Origin: Nocardioides szechwanensis
GTDB taxonomy: Bacteria; Actinomycetota; Actinomycetes; Propionibacteriales; Nocardioidaceae
Reading direction: 5' to 3'
DNA length: 64,000 nt
NCBI RefSeq assembly: GCF_900103935.1
Contig: NZ_FNIC01000001.1
Coordinates: 1 to 64,000 of the forward strand
Position 1 is the first letter of the stretch; every line of letters starts with the position of its first letter. The position numbers and the translations under genes were made by a program. Shown piece after piece: positions 7,905 through 17,484 of the stretch. The notes under the pieces were generated by a model, which saw nothing but the letters and a program-made list of their open reading frames with translations, was not told where the DNA came from and did no database searches.

Positions 7905-9067
7905 GGCTGCACCAGCAGGATCTTGTCGTCACCGGGGCCGGGGTCGCCACGGGTGTCGCGGTTGCTGGTCATCACCCAGAGCTCACCGTCGGGCGTGACG
8001 GCGACGGTGCGCATCCGGCCGTAGTCGCCGATGAAGAAGCCCTGCGGGTCGACCGCGCGGTTGCCGTCGACCTCGACCCGCCAGAGCCGCTCGCCCTTGA
8101 GCGCGGCCATCCAGAGGTAGCCGTCGAGGAAGGCGAGGCCGGAGGGGGAGGAGTCGTCGGGGTGCCACACCTGCTGGGGGTCGACGAAGCCCTGGCGCTC
8201 GCCGCCGGTGCCCTCGACCGCGGGCCAGCCGTAGTTCTCGCCCTTGGTGATCCGGTTGAGCTCGTCGAACTCGTCCTGCCCGAACTCCGAGGCCCACAGC
8301 ACGCCGGCGTCGTCGAAGGCCAGGCCCTGCACGTTGCGGTGGCCCCACGACCAGACGGGCGTGCCGAAGGGGTTGCCCTTGGCCGGCTTGCCCTCGGTCG
8401 TGATCCGCAGGATCTTGCCGGCCAGGCCACCACGCTCCTGGGCGAGCAAGCCGGTGCCGGTCTCGCCGGTGGAGACGTAGAGGAAGCCGTCGGGGCCGAA
8501 CTCCAGGCGTCCGCCGTCGTGGATGTAGCCGTTGGGGATGCCGGTCAGGACCGGCCGCACCTTGCCGAGCCGGTTGCCCTCGAGCCGCGCCCGCACGACC
8601 CGGTTGTCGTCGGCGGTGCTGACGTAGAAGTAGAGGAGGCGGTCGGTGTCGAACTTCGGCGAGACGGCGACGCCGAGCAGGCCGGCCTCGCCCTCCGGAG
8701 CCGCGATGTCGATCGTGCCGACCTCGACGACCTCGTGGTCGGGTCCCTTGACCAGCAGCACCCGGCGGGTGTCGCGCTCGGTGACCACGGCGTCACCGTC
8801 GGGCAGGAAGTCCAGGCCCCACGGGGCAGCCAGGCCGATCGCGATTTCCTCGAGCACCTGCGGCTCGCCGGTGCCCGGGTCGTCGGTCGGCGAGGTGGAC
8901 GGGGCCCCGGACGGCGAACCCGACGACGACGGAGCCACGGGTACGCCGGAGCCCTGCGGCTCGGCGGGCGGGGTGCCGGTGATCGTCACCTCGCTCTCGT
9001 TGCCGCCCTGGGAGCACGCGCCCAGGAGGAGCAGCGGCACGACTGCGGCGATGGCGAGCCGGCGCAC
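7901..9067 (-). CDS. PQQ-dependent sugar dehydrogenase (GSDH family) lipoprotein
   Basis: The product has 388 residues. The signal ends in a lipobox (LLLLGAC), followed by a Ser/Pro-rich linker and then a six-bladed beta-propeller of the glucose/sorbosone dehydrogenase family: AAPWGLDFLPDGDAVVTERD, EGEAGLLGVAVSPKF, GYIHDGGRLEFGPDGFLYVSTGE and WGHRNVQGLAFD. Family members oxidise aldoses at the cell surface with PQQ, but many actinobacterial members have no known substrate and no PQQ synthesis genes are seen nearby. The GTG start at 9067 is one base after the stop of the upstream hydrolase, so the two are probably co-transcribed. Confidence 0.85.
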   Translation of the reverse strand: MRRLAIAAVVPLLLLGACSQGGNESEVTITGTPPAEPQGSGVPVAPSSSGSPSGAPSTSPTDDPGTGEPQVLEEIAIGLAAPWGLDFLPDGDAVVTERDTRRVLLVKGPDHEVVEVGTIDIAAPEGEAGLLGVAVSPKFDTDRLLYFYVSTADDNRVVRARLEGNRLGKVRPVLTGIPNGYIHDGGRLEFGPDGFLYVSTGETGTGLLAQERGGLAGKILRITTEGKPAKGNPFGTPVWSWGHRNVQGLAFDDAGVLWASEFGQDEFDELNRITKGENYGWPAVEGTGGERQGFVDPQQVWHPDDSSPSGLAFLDGYLWMAALKGERLWRVEVDGNRAVDPQGFFIGDYGRMRTVAVTPDGELWVMTSNRDTRGDPGPGDDKILLVQP

Positions 9068-9068
9068 G

Positions 9069-9983
9069 TCAGCCCACCCGCGCCAGGAACTCCACCAGCA
9101 GCTGGTGCACGACGGCCGGCTGCTCCATCTGGATGAAGTGGGTGCCCCGCAGCTCGGAGTAGGAGGCGTCGCGCACCCGGTGGGCCGCGGTGGCCATGTC
9201 GCGGGCGCCGGCGAGGATGTCGTAGGTGCCGGCGACGAACGCGCACGGCACGGTGACCCGGCTCAGCGGGACCCGAGCGTGGCGCGACGTGCTGAGCGCG
9301 AGCTGCATGTACCAGCCGATCGGGGTCGTGAGGAACTCGCTGACCGCGAGCGCCGCGAGGTCGGGGTCGGGCACGCGGAACATGAACCCGGTGCGGCTCA
9401 GCAGGTCGATCGCGCGCGGCCCGATCGGCAGCCGTGACGCGATCGGGGTCAGTGCCCACCCGCCGTACCTGAGCCCGCGGGTGATGTTGACCGCGATCGC
9501 CCGGGCGACCGGGTGGGGCAGCCGCAGCGGCCCGAGCATGGTGGCGAAGGTGTCTCCCGGGACGCCGGCCACGGCGAAGAGCCCGCGCACCCGCTCGGGG
9601 TTGCGCACCGCCATCTCGAACATCGTGTTGACGCCCATCGACCAGCCCATCAGCACCGCGTTGTCGATGCCGAAGTGGTCCATCACCGAGAGGCCGTCCT
9701 CGACGAAGTGCTCGATCTCGATGTGGCTGGGGTCGGCCGGCCGGTCGGAGCCGCCGGTGCCCCGGTGGTTCCACGAGACGACCCGTACGCCGCAGTCGGG
9801 CCGGAGCAGTGCCGGCCACGCGAAGGGGCCGGTGCCGAGCCCGTTGCAGAGCACGACGGTGGGGCCGTCGATGAGCCCGTCGGGGTCGTTGGTCCAGGCG
9901 CGCAGCACGGTTCCGTCGTCGGACAGGACGTCGTGGTAGACGAGCGAGGCGGCGGTGGCGGCCCGCGCGGGGGAGGTCGGCAT
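9069..9983 (-). CDS. Alpha/beta hydrolase
   Basis: The product has 304 residues from ATG 9983; longer starts add only low-complexity Pro/Arg sequence. Alpha/beta-hydrolase fold features are the oxyanion-region VVLCNGLGTGPFAW, the nucleophile elbow GWSMGVN (Ser), an acid candidate in FVAGTYDILAGARD, and the C-terminal histidine in LRGTHFIQMEQP. The substrate is unknown; the fold covers esterases, lipases and epoxide or lactone hydrolases. It lies immediately upstream of the sugar dehydrogenase lipoprotein on the same strand, separated by one base. Confidence 0.85.
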   Translation of the reverse strand: MPTSPARAATAASLVYHDVLSDDGTVLRAWTNDPDGLIDGPTVVLCNGLGTGPFAWPALLRPDCGVRVVSWNHRGTGGSDRPADPSHIEIEHFVEDGLSVMDHFGIDNAVLMGWSMGVNTMFEMAVRNPERVRGLFAVAGVPGDTFATMLGPLRLPHPVARAIAVNITRGLRYGGWALTPIASRLPIGPRAIDLLSRTGFMFRVPDPDLAALAVSEFLTTPIGWYMQLALSTSRHARVPLSRVTVPCAFVAGTYDILAGARDMATAAHRVRDASYSELRGTHFIQMEQPAVVHQLLVEFLARVG

Positions 9984-10032
9984 GGACAGATTGTGCCCCA
10001 GACCTCCGCAGAGACAGAGGACCGTCGCCCGC

Positions 10033-10251
10033 TCAGCCGTGCGCGGCCCTCGCGTCGGCCCTCGTGTCGGTGGCCGCGGCCGAGGCGGCGTACAGGGCGG
10101 TGAAGAACTCGTCGACGTCCTCACGCTCGGCCCGGCGCTGGGCGCACTCGGTGGCGGCGAGCATCGCGTTGTGGCGGGCCCGCTGCTGCGAGTCCACGGC
10201 CCAGCGGTGCACGGCGTCGGCGAGGACGGGCGGGGCGAACGAGGCGATCAT
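10033..10251 (-). CDS. Small hypothetical protein, 72 residues
   Basis: I do not recognise this protein. It is predicted to be helical, without signal peptide or membrane segment, and contains several Arg-rich and Ala-rich helices (VHRWAVDSQQRARHNAML, ECAQRRAEREDVDEFFTAL). Codon bias is like the neighbours and it starts at ATG with a weak purine stretch (gggagt) upstream. It sits between a hydrolase and an EamA transporter on the same strand, with gaps of about 50 and 85 bases. Confidence 0.55.
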   Translation of the reverse strand: MIASFAPPVLADAVHRWAVDSQQRARHNAMLAATECAQRRAEREDVDEFFTALYAASAAATDTRADARAAHG

Positions 10252-10336
10252 GGCGACTCCCGAGGGTGGCTGCGTCTGCCTGACGCTAGCCAGCCGGCGA
10301 GACGGGGGCGTCTCCGTCGCGTGACATCTGGGTGAA

Positions 10337-11263
10337 CTAGTCCGGGACCGGCTCCGCGATCGTGCTGCCAGAGCGGGTGGCCCCGATGCTGGCGACGACC
10401 ACGCAGGCCATCGCGACCAGCTGGAGCGGGGTGAGCAGCTCGTGCAGGACCAGCAGGCCGGCGAGGGCGGCCGCGGCCGGCTCCAGGCTCATCAGGACCC
10501 CGAACACGGCGGGCCGCAGCGACCGCAGCGCGACCAGCTCGCAGGTGTAGGGGATCACCGAGCTGAGCAGCCCCACGGCCGCGCCGAGGAGCAGGATGCG
10601 GGGGTCGCCCAGCGCCGAGCTGCCGGCGTGGAGCGCGAACGGCGTCAGCATCAACGTGGCCACGATGCTGGCCAGCGTCAGCCCGTCGAAGCCTGGCCAC
10701 CGGCGCCCGGTCTGCGCACTCAGCAGGATGTACGACGCCCACGCGGCGCCGGCGACCACGGCGAAGGCCACGCCGGCCACCGACAGGTCGGTGCGCTCGA
10801 AGCCGAGCAGCAGCACCCCGGCGGCGGCCAGCCCGACCCACACCAGGTCCCGGGCGCGCCGCGAGCCCAGCACCGCGAGGGTCAGCGGGCCCACGAACTC
10901 GATGGTGACGGCAATGCCGAGGGGGATCCGGGCGAAGGCCTGGTAGATCGCCCAGTTCATGACCCCGAGGCTCAGCCCGAAGCCGAGCACCACGAGCCAG
11001 TCGTCGCGGCTGCGGCCGCGCAGCGCCGGGCGGGCCAGCAGCGACAGGATGACCGCGCTGGTCACGAGCCTCAGCCACACGATCATGGTGGGTGAGATCT
11101 CGTCGAAGAGGCTCTTGGCGACCCCGGCCCCGAACTGCACGGACAGGATGCCGACCAGCACCAGCCAGATCGGTGAGACGACCAGCCGCGGCCGCACCGA
11201 TGAGTTGGGACTGGTCACCGGGTCAATGTAGGAGAACAGTTGGCTCGAACCAGACACGGGCAT
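10337..11263 (-). CDS. EamA family transporter (DMT superfamily)
   Basis: The product has about 308 residues, with ten hydrophobic segments forming two EamA repeats (VQFGAGVAKSLFDEISPTMIVWLRL in the first, WASYILLSAQTGRRWPGFDGL and SVIPYTCELVALRSL in the second). This is the RhtA-like group that exports amino acids or metabolites. The start is uncertain: GTG 11278, ATG 11263 and GTG 11218 are in frame and none has a clear Shine-Dalgarno. The divergent gene starts at 11281, so promoters must overlap or the transcript is leaderless. Substrate is unknown. Confidence 0.85.
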   Translation of the reverse strand: MPVSGSSQLFSYIDPVTSPNSSVRPRLVVSPIWLVLVGILSVQFGAGVAKSLFDEISPTMIVWLRLVTSAVILSLLARPALRGRSRDDWLVVLGFGLSLGVMNWAIYQAFARIPLGIAVTIEFVGPLTLAVLGSRRARDLVWVGLAAAGVLLLGFERTDLSVAGVAFAVVAGAAWASYILLSAQTGRRWPGFDGLTLASIVATLMLTPFALHAGSSALGDPRILLLGAAVGLLSSVIPYTCELVALRSLRPAVFGVLMSLEPAAAALAGLLVLHELLTPLQLVAMACVVVASIGATRSGSTIAEPVPD

Positions 11264-11280
11264 GGACAAGGGAGTCACGC

Positions 11281-12357
11281 ATGGGCACGGTGCTATTGGT
11301 CGGGACCCGCAAGGGTCTGTGGGTCGGCAGGTCGGACGACGAGCGTGTGGACTGGGACTTCACCGGTCCTCACCACGACATGGAGGAGGTCTACTCCTGC
11401 ATGGTCGACGGCCGCGGTGAGTCGCCACGGCTCTACGCGGGCTCCTCGTCGATGTGGCTCGGACCGCAGGTGCGCTGGTCCGACGACCTCGGCGGGACCT
11501 GGCAGGAGGGCACCGGTGTGCGGTTCCCGGAGCAGTACGACGCCTCCGTCGAGCGGGTCTGGCAGCTCGCCCCGGGCACCGAGCCCGGCGTGGTCTGGGC
11601 CGGCACCGAGCCCGGAGCCGTGTGGCGCTCGACCGACAGCGGCCAGAGCTTCGCGCTGGAGGAGGCACTCTGGAACCACCCGCAGCGCCCCGAGTGGGGC
11701 GCCGGCTTCGGCGGCCAGGCCTTCCACACGATCCTCCCGCACCCGACCGACCCCGAGTCGGTGACGGTCGCGATCTCCACGGGCGGCGTCTACCAGACCA
11801 CCGACGGCGGTGGCTCCTGGACGGCGCGCAACCAGGGCATCCGCGCGGAGTTCCTGCCCGAGGGCCAGCAGTACCCCAAGTTCGGGCAGTGCGTCCACAA
11901 GGTGACCCGGCACCCGTCGCGGCCCGAGCGGCTCTACCTCCAGAACCACGGCGGGGTCTACCGCTCCGACGACGAGGGCGGCTCCTGGACCTACATCGGC
12001 GACGGTCTGTCCTCCGACTTCGGCTTCCCGGTCGTCGTGCACCCGCACGAGCCGGACACGATCTTCGTGTTCCCGATCGGCGCCGGCGACGGCCGCTACC
12101 CGCCAGGCGCCAAGGCGCGGGTCTACCGCTCCCGCGACGCCGGCGACAGCTGGGAGGAGCTGGGCAGCGGGCTGCCCGACGACTTCTACGTCGGCGTCAT
12201 GCGTGACGCGATGACCGCCGACGGCCACGACTCGGCCGGTCTGTACGTCGGGGCGCGCAACGGCGCCGTCTGGGGCTCGGCCGACGCCGGCGACAGCTGG
12301 CGCCAGCTGGTCTGCAACCTGCCCGACGTGCTGGTGGTGCGCGCCGCGAAGATCTGA
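11281..12357 (+). CDS. BNR/Asp-box repeat beta-propeller protein (sialidase/VPS10-like)
   Basis: The product has 358 residues and begins MGTVLLVGTRKGLWVGR. At least five Asp-box motifs (S/T-x-D-x-G-x-x-W or F) are visible: RSTDSGQSF, QTTDGGGSW, RSDDEGGSW, RSRDAGDSW and GSADAGDSW. They mark a beta-propeller of the glycosyl hydrolase/sortilin type. No signal peptide is seen, so it is probably cytoplasmic. Members in actinobacteria are annotated as exo-alpha-sialidases, but the catalytic Arg triad and Tyr/Glu of real sialidases cannot be recognised, so the enzymatic role is unknown. The Shine-Dalgarno (aaggga) fits the ATG at 11281. Confidence 0.8.
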   Translation: MGTVLLVGTRKGLWVGRSDDERVDWDFTGPHHDMEEVYSCMVDGRGESPRLYAGSSSMWLGPQVRWSDDLGGTWQEGTGVRFPEQYDASVERVWQLAPGTEPGVVWAGTEPGAVWRSTDSGQSFALEEALWNHPQRPEWGAGFGGQAFHTILPHPTDPESVTVAISTGGVYQTTDGGGSWTARNQGIRAEFLPEGQQYPKFGQCVHKVTRHPSRPERLYLQNHGGVYRSDDEGGSWTYIGDGLSSDFGFPVVVHPHEPDTIFVFPIGAGDGRYPPGAKARVYRSRDAGDSWEELGSGLPDDFYVGVMRDAMTADGHDSAGLYVGARNGAVWGSADAGDSWRQLVCNLPDVLVVRAAKI

Positions 12358-12359
12358 GA

Positions 12360-14972
12360 TCAGTTCTGGAGGACGTGCGTCCCCATCGGCGGCGGGTCGG
12401 GGGGCAGCATCTCCTCGTCGGCGTCCTCGTCGAACACGATCGGCTCCGGGACGCCGGCGGTGATCTGGGTGCCGTCGGCGCGGTGGCCCCCGACCAGCGG
12501 CCGGTAGCCGAGGTCGCCGTCGATCCGGGCGCCGTGGCCGTCCAGCTCGAGCTCGAGCGGATGCCCCGGCCGGACGACGTACTGCTTGCCGTGCACGCGG
12601 AGCGCCACGCGGTCCGACTGCGCGACCGCGAGGCCGTCGGGCTCCGCGGTCACCTCCTCGCCGGGCTCGTGGTTGAGGCCGTCGACCGTGACCCGAAGCC
12701 GGTGGGGGCTGACCTCGACGTGCATCCGGCAGCCGCGCCAGGTCAGCGGGAACCGGATCGCACTCCAGCCGTCCGGCAGCCGGGGGTCGAAGGTGAGCTC
12801 CGCGCCGTAGGCACGCATGCCGGCGAAGCCGAACACGAGCGCGCTCCAGACGCCGCCCGCCGACGCGACGTGCAGCCCGTCGACGGTGTTGCCGTGGAGG
12901 TTGGCGAGGTCGACGTAGAGCGCCGCCCGGAAGTAGTCGAGCGCCTCGTCGTGGTAGCCGACCTCGGCCGCCATGATCGCCTGCGCGACGGCCGACAGTG
13001 TCGAGTCACCGGTGGTGATCGGGTCGTAGTACTCGAAGTCGGCCCGCTTCTCCTCCTGGGTGAAGCGGTCGCCGTGCAGGACCAGGGCCATCACCACGTC
13101 GGCCTGCTTCAGCACCTGGAAGCGGTAGATCACCAGCGGGTGGTAGTGCAGCATTAGCGGCCGGTTCTCCTCGGGGGTGCGGGAGAGGTCCCACACCTCG
13201 CGGTCGAGGAAGAAGTCGTCCTGCGGGTGGATGCCGAGGCCCTCGTCGAAGGGGATGTGCATGCCGACGGCGCAGGCCCGCCACTCCTCGATCTCCTCCG
13301 GGCCGACGCCGAGGCGGTGCACGAGCTGGGAGTACTCGACGGGGTGGTGGTCGCGGATCAGCTCGACCGTGGCGACGGCCTGCTCGAGGTTGAAGCGCGC
13401 CATCACGTTGGTGAACAGGTTGTTGTTGACGACGGTCGTGTACTCGTCGGGTCCGGTGACGCCGTGGATGTGGAATGACCGCTCGCCGTTGCTGCGCCAG
13501 AAGCCGAGGTCGGCCCACATCCGCGCGGTCTCGACGAGGACGTCGACCCCGTCACGCAGGAGGAAACCCAGGTCGCCGGAGCCGGCGACGTACTGCATCA
13601 GGGCGTAGACGATGTCGGCGTCGATGTGCACCTGGGCGCTGCCGGCGGCGTAGTAGGCCGAGGCCTCCTCGCCGTTGATGGTGCGCCAGGGGTAGAGCGC
13701 GCCGCTCTGGGCCATCTCGCGGGCGCGGGTGCGCGCGGCCGGGAGCATCCGGGTGCGGAAGTGCAGCAGGTTGCGGGCCAGGTGGGGTTGTGTGTACGTC
13801 AGGAACGGCGCGACGTAGATCTCGGAGTCCCAGAAGTAGTGGCCCTCGTAGCCGGAGCCGGAGACGCCCTTCGCGGGCACCCCCTGCTGGTCGGCGCGCG
13901 CGGTCGACTGCGCGAGCGTGAACAGGTTGAAGCGGATCGCCTGCTGCTGGGCGTCGTCGCCCGGCACGTCGACGCCGGCGTGGCGCCAGAACCGCTCGTA
14001 CCACTCGCGCTGCTCTTCGAGGTAGTGGTCGACGCCGCGCCTTCCGGCGCGGTCGAGCGTGCGGTCGCAGCGGTCGGACAGCTCGCGCACGGGGACGCCG
14101 CGTGAGGAGTGGTAGGCGACGAGCTTCTCGAGGCGGACCGTCCCGCCCTCGGTCGCCTCGACCCGGACGACGAGCTTGGTGAGGTCCTCGTGCTGGCGGA
14201 CGACCATCTCGTGCTCGTCGTCGGTCGTGAGGTGGTGGTCGGCCGCGACCGCGATCGTCATCTGGGAGTTGGCGCAGCGGTAGCCGAGCATCATCCGGTC
14301 CTCGCGGGCGTAGTGCGTCTCGGGCACCAGCACCCGCCCCTCGAACGCCGCCGCCTTGCGGGGGTCGCCGGCCTCGCCCATGGCGGCCTCGGGGACGTGG
14401 TACTCGTCCTCGCCGTCCTGCCGGTTGAGCACCTGCGAGGAGATGACCAGGGGAGCGTCGCCCTCGAGCATGGTCACCTCGAGGGTCATCACCGCGAGGT
14501 GGCGCTGGGTCATGGACACCATGCGCGTCGAGTCGATCCGCACCCGTTTGCCCGACGGCGTCCGCCAGATCAGGTTGCGCCGCAGCACCCCGTCACGGAA
14601 ATCGAGGGTGCGCTCGTAGTGCTCGAGGTCGGCGGTGCCGAGGATGAGCGGCTCGTCGTCGACGTACAGCTTGAGCAGCTTGGCGTCGGGTGCGTTGACG
14701 ATCGTCTGGCCGGTGCGGGCGAAGCCGTACGCCGTCTCGGCGTGCCGGATGGGCCAGGTCTCGTGGAAGCCGTTGACGAAGGTGCCGTGCGCGAAGGCGT
14801 CGCGGCCCTCCTCGGGGTTGCCGCGCATGCCGAGGTAGCCGTTGGCCACCGTGAACAGGGTCTCGGTGACACCGAGGTCCTCGGCCCGGTGGGCGCACTC
14901 GACGAGCCGCCACGGGTCGACCGGGAACCGGCCGCGGTCCATCGGGTCCGCGTCGACCGGCCTGCGCTTCAT
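12360..14972 (-). CDS. Glycoside hydrolase family 65 disaccharide phosphorylase
   Basis: The product has 870 residues. GH65 layout: N-terminal beta-sandwich (from about residue 20, ETLFTVANGYLGMRGNPEE), the (alpha/alpha)6 barrel at about 340-700, and a C-terminal beta domain. The catalytic acid lies in the VTGPDEYTTVVNNN motif (Glu), and the phosphate-site lysine region is LKQADVVMALVLHGD. Family members split maltose, trehalose or kojibiose with phosphate to give beta-glucose 1-phosphate and glucose. Specificity cannot be read here. The start codon overlaps the stop of the upstream beta-phosphoglucomutase gene (ATGA), which converts the product to glucose 6-phosphate. Confidence 0.9.
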   Translation of the reverse strand: MKRRPVDADPMDRGRFPVDPWRLVECAHRAEDLGVTETLFTVANGYLGMRGNPEEGRDAFAHGTFVNGFHETWPIRHAETAYGFARTGQTIVNAPDAKLLKLYVDDEPLILGTADLEHYERTLDFRDGVLRRNLIWRTPSGKRVRIDSTRMVSMTQRHLAVMTLEVTMLEGDAPLVISSQVLNRQDGEDEYHVPEAAMGEAGDPRKAAAFEGRVLVPETHYAREDRMMLGYRCANSQMTIAVAADHHLTTDDEHEMVVRQHEDLTKLVVRVEATEGGTVRLEKLVAYHSSRGVPVRELSDRCDRTLDRAGRRGVDHYLEEQREWYERFWRHAGVDVPGDDAQQQAIRFNLFTLAQSTARADQQGVPAKGVSGSGYEGHYFWDSEIYVAPFLTYTQPHLARNLLHFRTRMLPAARTRAREMAQSGALYPWRTINGEEASAYYAAGSAQVHIDADIVYALMQYVAGSGDLGFLLRDGVDVLVETARMWADLGFWRSNGERSFHIHGVTGPDEYTTVVNNNLFTNVMARFNLEQAVATVELIRDHHPVEYSQLVHRLGVGPEEIEEWRACAVGMHIPFDEGLGIHPQDDFFLDREVWDLSRTPEENRPLMLHYHPLVIYRFQVLKQADVVMALVLHGDRFTQEEKRADFEYYDPITTGDSTLSAVAQAIMAAEVGYHDEALDYFRAALYVDLANLHGNTVDGLHVASAGGVWSALVFGFAGMRAYGAELTFDPRLPDGWSAIRFPLTWRGCRMHVEVSPHRLRVTVDGLNHEPGEEVTAEPDGLAVAQSDRVALRVHGKQYVVRPGHPLELELDGHGARIDGDLGYRPLVGGHRADGTQITAGVPEPIVFDEDADEEMLPPDPPPMGTHVLQN

Positions 14973-15709
14973 GGGAGGGTCTCCGCGAGGTCGGAGACCA
15001 CCAGGTCGGCACCCGCCTCGGTCAGGACCTCGTGCCCCGCGCCGCGGTCGACGCCGATGACCAGGCCGAAGCTGCCCGCCCGGCCGGCGCGTACGCCGGA
15101 CACGGCGTCCTCGAGCACCACCGACGTGGCGGCCGTGGCGCCCAGGACCTCCGCAGCGTGCAGGAACGTGTCGGGTGCCGGCTTGCCGGGCAGGCCGAGC
15201 TCCTTGGCCACCTTGCCGTCGACCACGGTCTTGAACCGGTCGGCCAGTCCGGCGGCCGCGAGGACCGAGGGTGCGTTGGCCGAGGACGAGACCACCGCGA
15301 GGGGCAGGCCCAGCTGGTGCAGGTGGTCGAGGAGGGCGACGGAGCCGGGGTAGGCCACGACGCCGTCGCGCGCGAGGACCTCGTTGAACGCGTCGTTCTT
15401 GCGGTTGCCCAGGCCCTTGACGCTCTGCTCGGTGCCGGGGTCGGTGTCGGCGCCCTCGGGGAGCTCGATCCCGCGAGAGGTCAGGAAGTCGCGGACGCCG
15501 TCGTAGCGCGGCTTGCCGTCGACGTGCGCGAAGTAGTCCGCGTCGGTGTACGGGCTGGTGTCGCCGCTGCCGTCGTAGGAGCCGAGGAAGCCGTTGAACA
15601 TCTCGGCCCACGCCCGCATGTGCACCTCGGCGGTCGGGGTCACGACCCCGTCGAGATCGAAGAGGATCGCGTCGTAGTCGGTCCAGGGGACGACGTGCGA
15701 TGCGCTCAT
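14969..15709 (-). CDS. Beta-phosphoglucomutase family HAD hydrolase
   Basis: The product has 246 residues. HAD motif I is FDLDGVVT (nucleophile and acid Asp), motif II is VVSSSANA, the motif III lysine is in LGLPGKPAPDTF, and motif IV is VVLEDAVSGVRAGRAG. The cap domain between about residues 25 and 110 (YFAHVDGKPRYDGVRDFL) is the type found in beta-phosphoglucomutases. It isomerises beta-glucose 1-phosphate to glucose 6-phosphate. The pairing with a GH65 phosphorylase in one operon with a 4-base overlap strongly supports this rather than a generic phosphatase. Confidence 0.88.
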   Translation of the reverse strand: MSASHVVPWTDYDAILFDLDGVVTPTAEVHMRAWAEMFNGFLGSYDGSGDTSPYTDADYFAHVDGKPRYDGVRDFLTSRGIELPEGADTDPGTEQSVKGLGNRKNDAFNEVLARDGVVAYPGSVALLDHLHQLGLPLAVVSSSANAPSVLAAAGLADRFKTVVDGKVAKELGLPGKPAPDTFLHAAEVLGATAATSVVLEDAVSGVRAGRAGSFGLVIGVDRGAGHEVLTEAGADLVVSDLAETLP

Positions 15710-15780
15710 GGGTTCAGGCTAGGGGGAGGCGGTCTGAGATGCCGAGTTACCGGCTCCCCGGGCACCACTAGGCTCGCCCC

Positions 15781-17472
15781 ATGAGCGAGTCCGACAAGCC
15801 CGATCTGAAGCCCCGTTCGCGCGACGTCACCGACGGTCTCGAGAAGGCCGCCTCGCGAGGCATGCTGCGGGCCGTCGGCATGGGCGACGACGACTGGGAG
15901 AAGCCCCAGATCGGCGTCGCCTCGAGCTGGAACGAGATCACCCCCTGCAACCTCTCGCTGGACCGGCTGGCCAAGGCGGTCAAGAACGGCGTGCACGCGG
16001 CCGGCGGCTACCCGCTGGAGTTCGGCACCATCTCGGTCTCCGACGGCATCTCCATGGGCCACGAGGGCATGCACTTCTCGCTGGTGTCGCGCGAGGTCAT
16101 CGCCGACTCGGTCGAGACCGTGATGATGGCCGAGCGGCTCGACGGCTCGGTGCTGCTCGCCGGCTGTGACAAGTCGCTGCCCGGCATGCTGATGGCCGCG
16201 GCCCGGCTCGACCTGGCCAGTGTCTTCCTCTACGCCGGCTCGATCATGCCCGGCCAGGTCGACGGCCAGGACGTGACGATCATCGACGCCTTCGAGGCGA
16301 TCGGGGCCTGCCTGGCGGGCAAGATGTCGCGCGAGCAGGTCGACAAGATCGAGCGCGCGATCTGTCCCGGTGAGGGCGCCTGCGGCGGCATGTACACCGC
16401 CAACACGATGGCCGCCGTCGGCGAGGCACTCGGCATGTCGCTGCCCGGCTCCGCCGCCCCGCCGGCCGTCGACCGCCGCCGCGACGGGTTCGCTCACCGC
16501 TCCGGCGAGGCCGTGGTCGGGATGCTCCGCAAGGGGATCACCGCTCGCCAGATCATGACCCTCGAGGCGTTCGAGAACGCGATCACCGTCGTGATGGCCC
16601 TCGGCGGCTCCACCAACGCCGTGCTGCACCTGCTCGCGATCGCCCGCGAGGCCGAGGTCGACCTGACCCTCGACGACTTCAACCGGATCGGCGACAAGGT
16701 CCCGCACCTCGGCGACCTCAAGCCCTTCGGCAAGTACGTCATGAACGACGTCGACAAGGTCGGCGGCATCCCGATGGTGATGAAGGCGCTGCTCGACGCC
16801 GGGCTCATGCACGGCGACTGCCTCACCGTGACCGGCAAGACGATGGCCGAGAACCTCGCCGAGATCGCCCCGCCCGCCGTCGACGACGACGTGATCCGCG
16901 ACCTCGGCCGCCCCATCCACAAGACCGGCGGCATCACCATCCTCAAGGGCTCGCTGGCCCCCGAGGGTGCGGTTGTCAAGAGCGCCGGCTTCGACGACTC
17001 CGTCTTCACCGGCACCGCGCGCGTCTTCGACGGCGAACGCGCCGCGATGGACGCGCTCGCGGCCGGCCAGATCCAGCACCAGGACGTCGTCGTCATCCGC
17101 TACGAGGGCCCCAAGGGCGGTCCCGGCATGCGCGAGATGCTCGCGATCACCGGCGCGATCAAGGGCGCCGGTCTCGGCAAGGACGTGCTGCTGCTCACCG
17201 ACGGCCGTTTCTCCGGTGGTACGACGGGCCTGTGCGTCGGCCACGTCGCCCCCGAGGCCGTCGACGGTGGCCCGATCGCGTTCGTGCGCGACGGCGACCA
17301 GATCACCCTCGACGTGCTCAACCGCACATTGGACGTGATGCCGGGCTCTGCCGAGGACTGGGAGGAGCGCAAGGTGGGCTGGGAGCCGCGCGCCCCCAAG
17401 TACACCAAGGGTGTGCTCGGCAAGTACGCCAAGATGGTGCAGTCCGCCGCCCACGGCGCCGTCACCGGCTGA
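15781..17472 (+). CDS. ilvD: Dihydroxy-acid dehydratase
   Basis: The product has 563 residues, the usual size. Iron-sulfur ligand cysteines are in [11 protein letters not shown] and [16 protein letters not shown]; other family blocks are [21 protein letters not shown] and [23 protein letters not shown]. The enzyme dehydrates 2,3-dihydroxy acids to 2-keto acids in isoleucine and valine synthesis. It is divergent from the beta-phosphoglucomutase gene, with a 71-base gap that holds its promoter. It stands apart from ilvBNC (8 kb downstream), and I see no leader peptide or TGGGAC palindrome here. Confidence 0.97.
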   Translation: MSESDKPDLKPRSRDVTDGLEKAASRGMLRAVGMGDDDWEKPQIGVASSWNEITPCNLSLDRLAKAVKNGVHAAGGYPLEFGTISVSDGISMGHEGMHFSLVSREVIADSVETVMMAERLDGSVLLAGCDKSLPGMLMAAARLDLASVFLYAGSIMPGQVDGQDVTIIDAFEAIGACLAGKMSREQVDKIERAICPGEGACGGMYTANTMAAVGEALGMSLPGSAAPPAVDRRRDGFAHRSGEAVVGMLRKGITARQIMTLEAFENAITVVMALGGSTNAVLHLLAIAREAEVDLTLDDFNRIGDKVPHLGDLKPFGKYVMNDVDKVGGIPMVMKALLDAGLMHGDCLTVTGKTMAENLAEIAPPAVDDDVIRDLGRPIHKTGGITILKGSLAPEGAVVKSAGFDDSVFTGTARVFDGERAAMDALAAGQIQHQDVVVIRYEGPKGGPGMREMLAITGAIKGAGLGKDVLLLTDGRFSGGTTGLCVGHVAPEAVDGGPIAFVRDGDQITLDVLNRTLDVMPGSAEDWEERKVGWEPRAPKYTKGVLGKYAKMVQSAAHGAVTG

Positions 17473-17484
17473 TGGGCTCCTGAC

